Assembly (NCBI RefSeq): GCF_016097555.1 | Contig: NC_054702.1 | Coordinates: 66,607,350 to 66,671,349 of the forward strand | DNA length: 64,000 bases | DNA from: Gigantopelta aegis | Taxonomy: Eukaryota; Mollusca; Gastropoda; Neomphalida; Peltospiridae | Direction: 5' to 3' | Shown: positions 10,419-20,116 of the stretch, piece after piece | Layout: each line of letters starts with the position of its first letter | How positions within the stretch are numbered: the first letter of the stretch is position 1 | Program-made: the position numbers and the translations under genes | The notes under the pieces: generated by a model | What the model saw: only the letters and a program-made list of their open reading frames with translations | Databases searched by the model: none | Told to the model about the DNA's origin: nothing

Positions 10419-13174
10419 AGATACATATTCATACATAAATACATACATAGGTGCAAACATACGTACTTGCTTACTTATTTACTTGCACTTGCACATTCAA
10501 TAATTATGTATTTCTGTTAGTAGTATTTATAATAATAATCGTCCAAATTGGGATGAATAATTGTAATAGTCTTTACAAATCATATAACATCTTGCAACAT
10601 ACAAAACCAGTACTGAACTCCATGATGAAAGTAGACAAATAACAAAAACAGTCGAACTGCCAATAAAATTTAGGTGAAGGCCAAACCATGATATATTTCT
10701 CTAGTGTATTCTCAAGTGTATTCAGCTAGTGTTAGTATATTTATAAAGTGTCTGTGTTTTTATGCTATGTTATGATATTAATATGTCCTACATTTTCGGA
10801 TATTATTTGTTGTCCTCATATTACTATAATAGGTAGCATTTTCTATGTGGTGCATTTAAGATGTATGAATCCATGAGATATCCATGAGTTTCAGGTTATT
10901 ATTTTCGTTTTATCTTCAAGCTTGGCAAAGAGCAAAACGTAATATTATCTGTATACATCTAGCATTTTCAGAAAATGACCAGCAAACCGTAATAATATCA
11001 GTGGTTGTTGTGGCAATCGCATTGGTTGTTACAACTGTTGTGGTAGCTGCTTGTATTGTTCATAGGTATGTATGTCACCAATTAAAACTCTGTAGGACTG
11101 TTTAAAATAACATAGGCTGGAGTGGTGGTGCATAGTTTCAAATATCTATCACTTGTGGATTAAAAACATGTAATTTGAATTTGTATGCTTTTTTAACAGC
11201 AGCAGACCCACTAGGCATAATAAATTTCTTTGGGGATTCTAAAGATAATTCTTAGACTGGAGCAGCGAGTTTCTCCTCTCATACTTTGCATCATGTGTCT
11301 CATGAGTCACCTAACAGCTGATCATTAAAAATTAACTAATTCTATTTCATATTTTGTTTTTGGAGTATATAACAGACAGTGTATCCTAATGTGCTTGGAT
11401 CATTGGATCGAACCCCCTCGGCGGATAAATTAGGCTTTTCCTCAACCTGTTCAATACTACACGGCTGGTATAGCAAATGTCGTGGTATCTGCTATCCTCT
11501 ATGTAGGAAAGTGCATATAATATGACCGACAAAACCGTAATACATGGTCAGGGCCCTATCTCTGCACAATGAAGAGTCGAATGGTCATTGGGCAAAATAG
11601 TGGTTGATTCTGTGAATCTCTATAAGCCCAACATATGACTGCCGCTCCCAATCTAGTTTACTAAATCAAAACTAGCACCGGACAGAGCTCATTAGATATC
11701 ATGCCTTGCTGCTAATGAAGCAGATTTCCTATGAAGACTAGGTTTCAGAATTACCCACTGCTCGACAACCATTAGCTGATGAGTAAATAATCAATGTGCC
11801 CTGATGCTAAACAAAACACATGTAACCTATCTATTAAACATCCGCCCCCCCCCCCCCCCCCCCCCATCTCATCATCAGTTTGTGGCATTGATCATATCAC
11901 TTTTGGTTATCTCTTAGTATACTAAAATTAAAGTATGAAATGTATTATACAATACTGAAGTATGTTGAATCAACTAAAAATACAGCGAAATCGTTAGTCA
12001 TATCTGTGTACATGACATTGACGTACATGGACGGAGTCGTCACAGCAGGTGATATTAATAAAAACAAACTTTTAAACAGATTATACATCATCATCATTAC
12101 AGTCACCCGTGTTGTAGCTTAATGTTTACTTTAATACTCATTAATTGTAACTAATGTTTCTTTTGGCAAATGAAGAAATGACCCCAAATCCACGCATATC
12201 ATCATTTTAGAAACAGCCTATATTATTTCTTGCTCACTAATTAATGAATGAATGTTTAACGACACCCCAGCACGAAACATACATCGGCTATTGGGTGTTG
12301 CTCACTAATTATGACTAAATATTTTTTCAGAAAAAGACGAAATGACTCCAAGTCCGTTGATAACGTTACTCCTAAAAGAAACAACAACTTGTACAGTGAT
12401 ACTGAGATCAGTACTAATATTAGTGAACAACCCAACAAAAGCAACAATGACTATACTGAAATAGATTTGGATGATCTACAACCAGAAGTGACTAACGGTA
12501 TAGTTCTAAACCACAGAGACTCTCTAGATTCCAGCACCTGTAGTAATGTATACTGGACGGTTGATCCTCATGATTTAGATGAAAACGAAAATACGAATAA
12601 TGATAATGTGAGGGAAAAGAGCAAAAGAAGTAATGGTGCTGTAAATATCTGCTATTCTAAAGATGATGTAATTCAATCACCTAATAGAGATCAAACCAAA
12701 AAAAAAGTACAGGTTGTGGTCATAGCCAATGATCTGCCAGCAAGTAAACCAGACAACACTCCTCAGAAAAGCAACCGTTCACCTATAAAGCCCAGAAAAT
12801 TCCAAGCGGCATTCAGCAATAAAGAAGCTGAAAACGAGGGATCGGGGGACATTTCTAGTGAGTTGGGTGAACACCCTGTATCCCAAACAAACGCAGATGA
12901 TATAGAAACTAAAGTTAATGATAAACCTGGTACAACTCCTGAAAGCAGTTCAATATGTGTTCCCGAAGAAGAGATGAAAGATAATTTCCTTTATAGCATG
13001 GATGGTACGGAATTTCAAGATTCTCAAAAGTGTGTTCCTGAAGAAGAGATGAAAGTCAATTTTCTTCATGACATGGATGATGATGATACGCAATTCCAAG
13101 ATTCTCTTAAGTGTGTTCCCGAAGAAGAGATGAAAGACAATTTCCTTTATAGCATGGACGATACAGAAGTCTAA
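4187..13174 (+). CDS. LECR-A: SUEL-lectin / CUB-like single-pass receptor, six exons
   Basis: Exons 4187-4268, 5073-5396, 7617-7967, 8359-8664, 10972-11065 and 12331-13174 join in frame into about 666 residues. Every junction has a GT donor and an AG acceptor. Introns 1-4 are phase 1 and intron 5 is phase 2. Order: signal peptide, SUEL (galactose/rhamnose-binding) lectin-like domain with seven spaced Cys, CUB-like domain, Thr/Ser-rich stalk, one transmembrane helix, and a basic stop-transfer followed by an acidic tail ending in three 25-residue repeats. Known: SUEL domains bind galactose or rhamnose in eggs and innate immunity. Inferred: a cell-surface carbohydrate-recognition receptor. The paralogue at 20035-27927 matches exon by exon with the same phases, which supports the model. 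The gene was not recognised as a named gene; the domain calls are by eye. Confidence 0.75.
5073..5396 (+). CDS. LECR-A exon 2, SUEL lectin-like domain
   Basis: A 324-nt phase 1-1 exon between an acceptor at 5071-5072 and a CAG|GTATGT donor. Cysteines occur at the spacing of SUEL/Gal_Lectin domains (LRC, DTC, NNC, TAC, SEC, FGC, YEC), and it ends in the typical DYEC after an IHILQETY strand. Several NxS/T sites indicate N-glycosylation. No catalytic function is expected; this is a ligand-binding module. Confidence 0.7.
6164..6268. mobile_element. Hairpin element with perfect 28-bp inverted ends
   Basis: TTGACCGCAATTATTTTTTG at the left is mirrored exactly at 6241-6268 across 49 bases. It lies in LECR-A intron 2. 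Target duplication unclear. Confidence 0.65.
7617..7967 (+). CDS. LECR-A exon 3, CUB-like extracellular domain
   Basis: A 351-nt phase 1-1 exon with acceptor TTTTTTCAG and donor GTAAGC. It encodes an all-beta-looking segment with MCDNLTAS near the start, a LCNCEIRG Cys pair, [10 protein letters not shown] and a closing NIWIELTG strand. The exon length equals that of LECR-B. The pattern resembles CUB-like domains that follow SUEL lectin domains in mollusc proteins, but the exact family is not certain by eye. Confidence 0.65.
8359..8664 (+). CDS. LECR-A exon 4, Thr/Ser-rich stalk
   Basis: A 306-nt phase 1-1 exon. It opens with [11 protein letters not shown], probably completing the preceding domain, and then becomes a mucin-like Thr/Ser/Pro run ([20 protein letters not shown]). 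It is likely an O-glycosylated spacer holding the binding domains away from the membrane. Confidence 0.65.
8718..8944. repeat. Compound (TA)n-(CA)n-(CATA)n microsatellite, LECR-A intron 4
   Basis: Three adjacent arrays, continuing as CATA-type repeats to about 9105. A (CA)n/(AT)n pair lies at the matching place in LECR-B (25346-25530). Confidence 0.92.
9540..9905 (+). mobile_element. Degraded Penelope-like (GIY-YIG endonuclease) fragment
   Basis: Reading frames in LECR-A intron 4 contain [13 protein letters not shown], then [11 protein letters not shown], then [20 protein letters not shown]. These resemble the endonuclease part and preceding linker of Penelope-like retroelements. It is broken and partial. 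The linker-like part follows the endonuclease-like part, the reverse of the usual order, suggesting tandem or rearranged copies. Old, judging by decay. By-eye assignment. Confidence 0.45.
10098..10414. repeat. Compound (TA)n, (CA)n, (CATA)n microsatellite
   Basis: (TA)n at both ends with CA and CATA arrays between; the outer arrays are nearly mirror-symmetric. LECR-A intron 4. Confidence 0.9.
10972..11065 (+). CDS. LECR-A exon 5, transmembrane helix
   Basis: A 94-nt exon with acceptor TTTTCAG and donor AG|GTATGT. It encodes ENDQQT followed by a Val/Ala/Ile-rich stretch ([20 protein letters not shown]) long enough for one membrane pass, then CIVHR. The same length and phases (1 to 2) occur in LECR-B. 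Confidence 0.75.
11380..11817 (+). mobile_element. Broken SINE, head type 2
   Basis: Head fragment GGATCGAACCCCCTCGG, middle GTGCATATAATATGACC, then about 100 unrelated bases, and a tail AATCAATGTGCCCTGATG. Probably interrupted by an insertion. LECR-A intron 5. Confidence 0.55.
11846..11865. repeat. Poly-C run
   Basis: About 19 C. Length is likely unreliable in assembly. Confidence 0.85.
12241..12300 (-). mobile_element. SINE-type 3' end fragment beside LECR-A exon 6
   Basis: Minus-strand CACCCAATAGCCGATGTATG and GTGCTGGGGTGTCGTTAAAC. It ends about 30 bases before the exon 6 acceptor. Confidence 0.6.
12331..13174 (+). CDS. LECR-A exon 6, cytoplasmic tail with 25-residue repeats
   Basis: This exon begins with KRRNDSK, a basic stop-transfer, after a TTTTTTCAG acceptor. 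It carries Tyr motifs DYTEI and VYWTV, an Asp/Glu/Ser-rich linker, and three C-terminal units of the type [16 protein letters not shown] with a TEFQDSQ ending. The TAA at 13172-13174 falls inside a repeat where paralogous units have CAA. The frame stays open for 53 more codons after it, including another CVPEEELKF unit, so the ancestral tail was longer. Confidence 0.7.
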
Positions 13175-13887
13175 GATTCTTTAAACTGTGTTCCCGAAGA
13201 GGAATTAAAATTCAGTCCAGCTAATTCCGTGATGGGGGATAAACAGGTAGTGAGTCCACGAGACATGCCAAGCGATTCTCGTCAAAGAGAACAAGAAGTG
13301 CCAGAAACATGTTCCAGCCAGACGAAGATATCATAAGGAATCCAATTTATAACGTGAGAGACAATAACAGGCAACTGTACCTCAGTGCCTTCGGGTGAAG
13401 AAAGTCTGGACAATCATCCACAGTGTGTTCCAGAAAAAGAATTTTTTTAAAAACGAAAATGACAATCAGAACTGCATATTAAGAGACAAGTAAAAAAAAA
13501 ACCCAAATGAAGTCCACAAAAACGACACGAAAATCAATTATATTTACTACGTGAAAGACAGTATTTCAGATGTAGATATTAACAAAACATTGAGCAATTA
13601 AGGTGAACAAGAACTGAAATATTAAATAAAATGTGTTTCAGAAAAAGATTGATAATATTTATAACATGACAGATGTTGAATACGGTGACAGTACTCCTCG
13701 TCGTGATGTTGTGAGCAGACGATCAGATGAAACTGATTTGGAGAATAGTACTGATTATCTTGCAGATGAGGCACATAATTATTTTGTTCAAGAAGAACAA
13801 GAAGAACAATCGATTCACATTAACGTTTACTCTAGCAGTTCCAAACTTACAATCAAGATAACAATATACATAAGACGCAACTTCTAA
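13175..13887 (+). pseudogene. Vestigial 3' extension of LECR-A tail
   Basis: Past the stop the sequence still resembles coding tail: a repeat-like CVPEEELKF, then PRDMPSDSR, then broken CVPE and CVSE motifs, and a separate open stretch at 13633-13887 containing NIYNMTDVEYGD and INVYSSSSK. Related remnants follow LECR-B at 27928-28560. This suggests a once longer cytoplasmic tail now in the 3' UTR. A separate coding exon is possible but less likely. Confidence 0.45.
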
Positions 13888-14221
13888 AAGTGTGTATATA
13901 TATTATACAAAATTAGTTTTACAAAAAGTCAATTTGCGGATTTTAGATTTCTTACAGGTTGCTAGTTTTGTGCAATGGATTTCTGTGAAACGAAACAAAA
14001 TCCTTATTTTAGTTTTTCGAATTTTTGTTTTAAAGAAATGTTTTTACACTCATTGTTCGTATGTTAGATAACAGTACTTTGTAGTTCTGCTCCTATTTAT
14101 GGTGTGTCGTTTTACGATTTAACTGATATTAAGAAATTCATTTATATGCATTTCTTGATCGAAGTTTTTAAAATGAAAATATATTTTCTGAAAATCAATT
14201 TTTAAAATGAAGAAATCCCCG

Positions 14222-14250
14222 CCCTCTCTCTCTCCCCTCTCCCCCCTCCT

Positions 14251-14325
<75 letters not shown>

Positions 14326-14333
14326 TCTCTCTC
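14222..14333. repeat. (CT)n microsatellite, 3' of LECR-A
   Basis: CT array with C-rich start. A (CT)n array lies at the equivalent place 3' of LECR-B (28843-28925). Confidence 0.9.
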
Positions 14334-14740
14334 TGACATTAGAACATACTGATTAACTAGAAATACAGCACCCTATAATTATTGTTATATACATCTTGTA
14401 TTCGTTCATTTAACCACTCGTTTATCTATCGATTCTCATTGCGACTATACTTATAGATTTGGGATATTTGTAATATATTCATGCAAAACTACCAGCTGGA
14501 CAACAACAAGTATTTCTATTTTTATAGCCATTACGTACACAGTATTTTGTTTATACTACATGTATTTTCAATTTTATGTTTTACTAAAACCTTATATTTT
14601 AACAATTTAGCAGTAAATATATATTTTAGTGCAATTGAAAACGTGTTTCTTCTTCTGTAAATATGTGTTTGCTGGGACTGAATTATTACAAACCCTCAGT
14701 TGTGTTGCTTTGTTTCCGTTGTGCAGCTTAGCCTGAAGAG

Positions 14741-15262
14741 CAATTTAATTAAAATTAGCTCCACTGGTCAATTACTATTACCTGTGGATCTAACATCACC
14801 CTGTTGGAGTTCATGTCCAGTTGACCTTTCATTCGACCAATCAAAACCTTATTTGCAAAATCATGCCAGTGATTTGAAAAGAATTTGAAAACATTCGGGA
14901 TTATGCTGAGGGTATACGAAATGATTCGATTGAATTACGAAGTATGCCGGAAACTATTTTGAACTAATGGTATAGCCATAAAATCTGTTTATACTAGTAT
15001 ACAATCCAGAGTTTATTACTGTACTTTTCCCCCTGCTTTTTAATGTTGAAATAGACAAACAAATTCGCCTATTGCATAAATAGTCTCGCCCGATATTTTT
15101 AGAATTTGTATTCTCTCGAATAACGCTATAAAACGCGAAGTGTAATTGGTCGATATTTAAATTGTTATTTATAGATGAAATGTCACCTGGACATGGGAGT
15201 CCACGCAATGCTGTTAGATCTACTGGTAGACCAGTAGAGCTAATTGTAATCAGATTGCCTGA
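14741..15262. mobile_element. MITE with long imperfect inverted ends, 3' of LECR-A
   Basis: Left CAATTTAATTAAAATTAGCT and right (read inverted) CAATCTGATTACAATTAGCT. Similarity continues for about 100 bases through ATCTAACA and CATGTCCAG. Non-coding. It lies in the LECR-A flank and was not seen in the LECR-B flank. Confidence 0.65.
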
Positions 15263-15752
15263 AGAGTACACGGGCGTTTTGAAATTCTACAGTATCAAAT
15301 AGCCGATATAGTTTTCGTGGTGGTGTGTCATTGAACATTCGTTCATTTATTTTGTAGTGTCACAATACTCGTCTTATTACAGCAACATATACATATACCT
15401 CCCCCACCCTCGACATCTACGTTTTGAGGAAGATGCCTCCTCTTCCCAATTCGTCCATTAGTTAACACAGCTTGTGTTAAGTAGGCTTTTCGCATTAAGA
15501 TAAAATGCCACACAATCTGTAGTCATATTGGTTTAACGTTAAAAACATGTATACCTATTGTACTAGTTTTACTGTAAGACTAGCATAGCTTCATCATGTA
15601 AATAGCATGTATATATGGTATACGTTCCGACTACAATGGGTTTGTTTGTTGTTGTTGTTGTTGTGTTGTTGTTTTTTGTTTTTTTTCTGCATTTGGTGAT
15701 GCTTTTTTTTTTATAAGATTGCATGATATCTAGACACATCTTAACAAAGAGA

Positions 15753-16041
15753 TACTCTTTTCGTTTTTGTATAACGACATCACTAGAGCACAGTGATTAA
15801 TTAATCATCCTATTGGATGTCAAACATTTGGTAATTCTGACTCGTAGTCATCAGGGGAAACCCGCTATATTTTTTCCTAATGCAGCTAGGGATCTTTTAT
15901 ATACACTTTCCCACAGACAGGAAAGCACATTCCACGGCATTTGACCAGTTATGGTGCACTGGCTGAAACGAGAGAAAAACAATTAGTTGAACGGATCCAC
16001 CGAAGTGGTTTGGTCCTGCGACGCAAGCACCTCAACAAAGA
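15753..16041 (-). mobile_element. SINE, head type 2
   Basis: Minus-strand copy from head GAGGTGCTTGCGTCGCAGGA to tail CACTGTGCTCTAGTGATGTC. 3' flank of LECR-A, not present in the LECR-B flank. Confidence 0.75.
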
Positions 16042-16278
16042 GATATGGTCAAATGTGTGTACATGTGTATGACAAAACTACCAAAAAGAAATAAAACTAA
16101 AATGGGTTTGAACATTTGGTTTTGATAAACAAATAGAAATATGGAAATCTGTTTGCAGATAAGACATTTCTGTTCCATGGCCAGATGGTTGTTACATCAT
16201 GTTCGACTTTTCATAAATCTCCTTTTCTTCTTTCATGTCAAACTATATTCCTTCTGCTTCAGCATTTGGTGTGTGTGT

Positions 16279-16300
16279 GGGGGGGGGGGGGGGGGGGGGG
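16279..16300. repeat. Poly-G run
   Basis: About 22 G. Confidence 0.85.
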
Positions 16301-17102
16301 TATTAATTTTGACATACTTGAAACCATTTAACATTATTTGCATTATATAATTATTTATTATCCACATAGTTCAAGATATTAAGGGAAATATAACCAGTAT
16401 GACCCACGTGTGTCATAATGATTTCACGTGCACAGTTAATGACGTAATTTTGTGAAGCAACGTCATAACTTACAATACAATACAATAATCCTGACACTCT
16501 TTTCATAAAATCAGTACGACACACAAGCTCGTATAATAATCTTTATTTCTCAGGCAGACGACCCATAATTATAGCACCCATAAATTATCAATGTGGGCGA
16601 TCTTCGCCAACTCTCCCCCCCACCCCTCCACCCCCCACCCCCGTGTCACCGTCTTTTATAAAGCTCTTATTAGAACCATAAACCTGATGGACTTGTGAAA
16701 CATTTCTGAAACCTCGTGAAAATCTTTCAGACAGATATTCGAAGACTATGTTATAAGAGCTCACAGCATGGTCAATGATTAAATGCTTTATCATTCATGT
16801 TTTCATCATTAGGATGAGCCACAATACAATTATATGTCCAAAGGGCAGGAAAAAAGTCAGCAACCGCGATAACAATTTAAATATCTCCAATTTATGAGAC
16901 ATTTATAATGTGAAAATAACCCACCCTGTATTTAGTCACGTAAAACGCAATGCATACCTTACTCTGTCCAAGTAGAACGCTGACTGGTTTCATACAAAAG
17001 CCGAACATATCAACCCCTGGTGGGTCGGGTTCACATACGTGCTGTTCTTTATAACAGGTAGAGGTTCACACGCTCCTAGAGGGTAACGAAATAAAAAAGA
17101 CT

Positions 17103-17163
17103 AACAGTTCTACACCTGGGTGAGCAGGCTATGTGACAGTTCTACACCTGGGTGAGCAGTCTA
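17103..17163. repeat. Short tandem duplication
   Basis: CAGTTCTACACCTGGGTGAG occurs twice, about 31 bases apart. Confidence 0.8.
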
Positions 17164-17171
17164 TATTTTAA

Positions 17172-17496
17172 AGGCATACTGTCACAGATTTAAGGACCTT
17201 ATTTCTCTAAAAATGGATAATAAATAAAAAATTACATTAATTGTTGGAAACCAAATTTAGCTATCACATCACACTGAACCATGATTGAGTGAAATTCATG
17301 TCATCCCTCTCGGAATTTTAGTTTTTGAATTATGGACCATTGCCATAATTCAATTATTTTTTACAAAATGTCATTAATAAATGGTGGTTATAAAGATGGT
17401 TGAATAAAGTACATTTATGAACAAATCAAATTATGTTTGTTCAGGTAATACTTTGTTAGATCATTAAATAGGTCAGTGGTCTGTGACAATATACCT
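17172..17496. mobile_element. TTAA-flanked MITE, copy 1 (325 bp)
   Basis: Terminal inverted repeats AGGCATACTGTCACAG and CTGTGACAATATACCT are flanked by TTAA on both sides, the target used by piggyBac-type transposases. No coding capacity. An inverted relative lies at 41871-42205. Confidence 0.8.
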
Positions 17497-17890
17497 TTAA
17501 ATACAAACAGAAAAATATAAAATAGTTTTATAGGATGATTTTGATTCCTATATTGAATAAGACCAAAACTTTCTGCTTGAGTATCAGTTTATATTGCATG
17601 TCGTATAAGACACTTCTATATACATGGCTGTACTCTCCGGAGGCAGGAGGGGGCAGTTGCCCCCTGAGAATCTCACCTTTTTTTTCACTCCAGAAAATAG
17701 CATACACCTCTCAGGGTTTAATTTGTATAGTGTTTCATTTGTTTATAAAAGGTAGTGCCCCCACCCCAGGATTTTGATCAGGGTACGGCCCTGATATATT
17801 TCAAGGTTCACTGGAAGAATTTGAACGGCAAAATCATTAACACACTCTAAATTGTATTTCTGCACACGGCAGTCTTAAAGAAGTTTAGAC

Positions 17891-18090
17891 NNNNNNNNNN
17901 NNNNNNNNNNNNNNNNNNNNNNNNNNNNNNNNNNNNNNNNNNNNNNNNNNNNNNNNNNNNNNNNNNNNNNNNNNNNNNNNNNNNNNNNNNNNNNNNNNNN
18001 NNNNNNNNNNNNNNNNNNNNNNNNNNNNNNNNNNNNNNNNNNNNNNNNNNNNNNNNNNNNNNNNNNNNNNNNNNNNNNNNNNNNNNNNNN
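17891..18090. other. Assembly gap (200 N)
   Basis: Exactly 200 N; probably a placeholder length. Sequence before the gap matches the LECR-B flank up to about 30780, so the right boundary of the duplicated block is hidden here. Confidence 0.99.
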
Positions 18091-19350
18091 CATTAATTTG
18101 TAAATATCCCATGTGTCTGATGTAACTCAAGAATCGTTTTAGATATCTGAAAACCAAGCATGTGTTTCATGGGTCTGGCTTGTTAAATCTGAATGATCTA
18201 CAGCAACATTCAATTATTTTATATACGATGAAAGAGAGACATGGTATCAGTGCTTTCGTAATGTGTAATGGATTGGAGGAGCCAATGGCTTAATTATTTT
18301 TTATACAGAAAAACATTAACTTGGATACAGTTATTCTTGTATTTTATTTTATATGGTCAGCTTAGTTTTATATATTCATATACTCTTATCTTCTCGTAGT
18401 TGTGCTTATTTGACAGAAACAGAAATGTTTTGTAATTTTGTAATAATCAGAGAAATAAATTATATTATTATCACTATTTTTATCATTTGTTTCTAAGCAT
18501 TTGTAATATTCTTAGAACAAAGTTTGATGTTGTTTTAACACAATTTTAATCTCATCTTCATAAAGTTTGTTTATATATAATACAGTCTCATAAATGTCAA
18601 TGTAAAATTTCAACATTGTAGAAATCACATTACCTTATTTTGTATCTCTACACAAAAAAAGAAAAGAAAAAAACCTTTTTTTTAATCAAACAATATTTCT
18701 AAAAAAAAAAATGAATAGCTATCATTTGAAGATTTCTGGAAAACATCTTTGCTGAGATAATTCTTAATTCATAGGCTGATAAAATTATATAATCATGTGG
18801 TCATGTTTACAAGTGTCAGGAAAATATAATTTTGGAATGTATTTAGTGTAAAGATTTAGTTCATAAAGACTGAATTTTAAAATATAGTACTGTTTTAAAA
18901 ACGATTAATCTTTTGGGGGGAGCAATTGAGAAAACATCTTTAGCAACTTGAAGTGAAAATATAGCATATTTTGGGGGATTCTGATTTCGAAATTGCATGT
19001 TTGGATGATGTTAGATAATTGCTTGGATACAGTTCTCTGCTTGCAGCTTTAATATGTATTTGTATTTATTATATGCAGTGTATCAATGAGGTGAGTAGTG
19101 TACGTAGATAAGAAGGAAGGGAAAACCTTATGTTGAAAACCTGCATATAAACCGTACGCTTGTTGGGGAGGAGCTTAATGTCAGCGTACGCTTTCAAAAT
19201 CAACAAAATTGTTAATAACAATATTCCATTCGAATTCAACATTTATCAAATACGTTTTTAGTGGGGAGGAGGCGTGGTCATAAAGAGTCAATACATTACA
19301 AAATAATTTCCACTTGACTTCACATGAAGAAATTATTATTTCATGCAAAA
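18091..19350. other. AT-rich stretch between the two duplicated blocks
   Basis: No gene or repeat recognised. GCGTACGCT-like words near 19150-19190 recur in inverted form but are short. Confidence 0.45.
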
Positions 19351-19493
19351 AACTACGTTTTAATAAAACAAAAATACCATGTCACGTTGTAAGATGACCA
19401 AGTACCTTTAATTATAAGCACCACTCGTGTTTTAGTGTTTATTTTGTTAGTTACACTATGTGTATGTTTGTCCATATATGTGTACGTGCATAC

Positions 19494-19684
<191 letters not shown>

Positions 19685-19734
19685 TGGTGGTGTTGGTTGT
19701 GTGGTTGTATAATTAATTCTATACAACACTGTGA

Positions 19735-20034
19735 TTACTGGTATTAAATAACAACACTTACAACCCGTGTTGTTTAGTGCATCAGTGAACACAAATGATA
19801 TTTTCTCACATAATACATTCAGCTTGTGACTCACGAACCTTGACTTTGAATACAGGTCTAGTTACGTATTAATAGACAGTTAGCCTTGTGACTGCCTTCA
19901 CTTGTCAGGTTTGTTCCTGGATCTCACGGTTGTGGTCGTCTATAGCCCGCTCTGTATGATCGACAAAAGAGAGAGTTTTTTCCTCGTCCACCACAACAGA
20001 GTAGGAGTAAAGAGGGAAATCCCCAAGTGTCATT
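19735..20034 (+). promoter_or_regulatory. Conserved upstream block of LECR-B
   Basis: Matches 3835-4186 upstream of LECR-A nearly throughout. It covers the presumed promoter and 5' leader and ends directly at the ATG. Confidence 0.4.
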
Positions 20035-20116
20035 ATGGCGGACATACGTCTTTACTTATGTTGCTCTGTTTTATTCTTTTTTCTTGGACGTACGTTTCAT
20101 TTTGGTATCCAGAGTG
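20035..20116 (+). CDS. LECR-B exon 1, signal peptide
   Basis: MADIRLYLCCSVLFFFLGRT then FHFGIQS, an 82-nt exon with donor GTGGGT. It aligns base for base in length with LECR-A exon 1. Confidence 0.65.
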
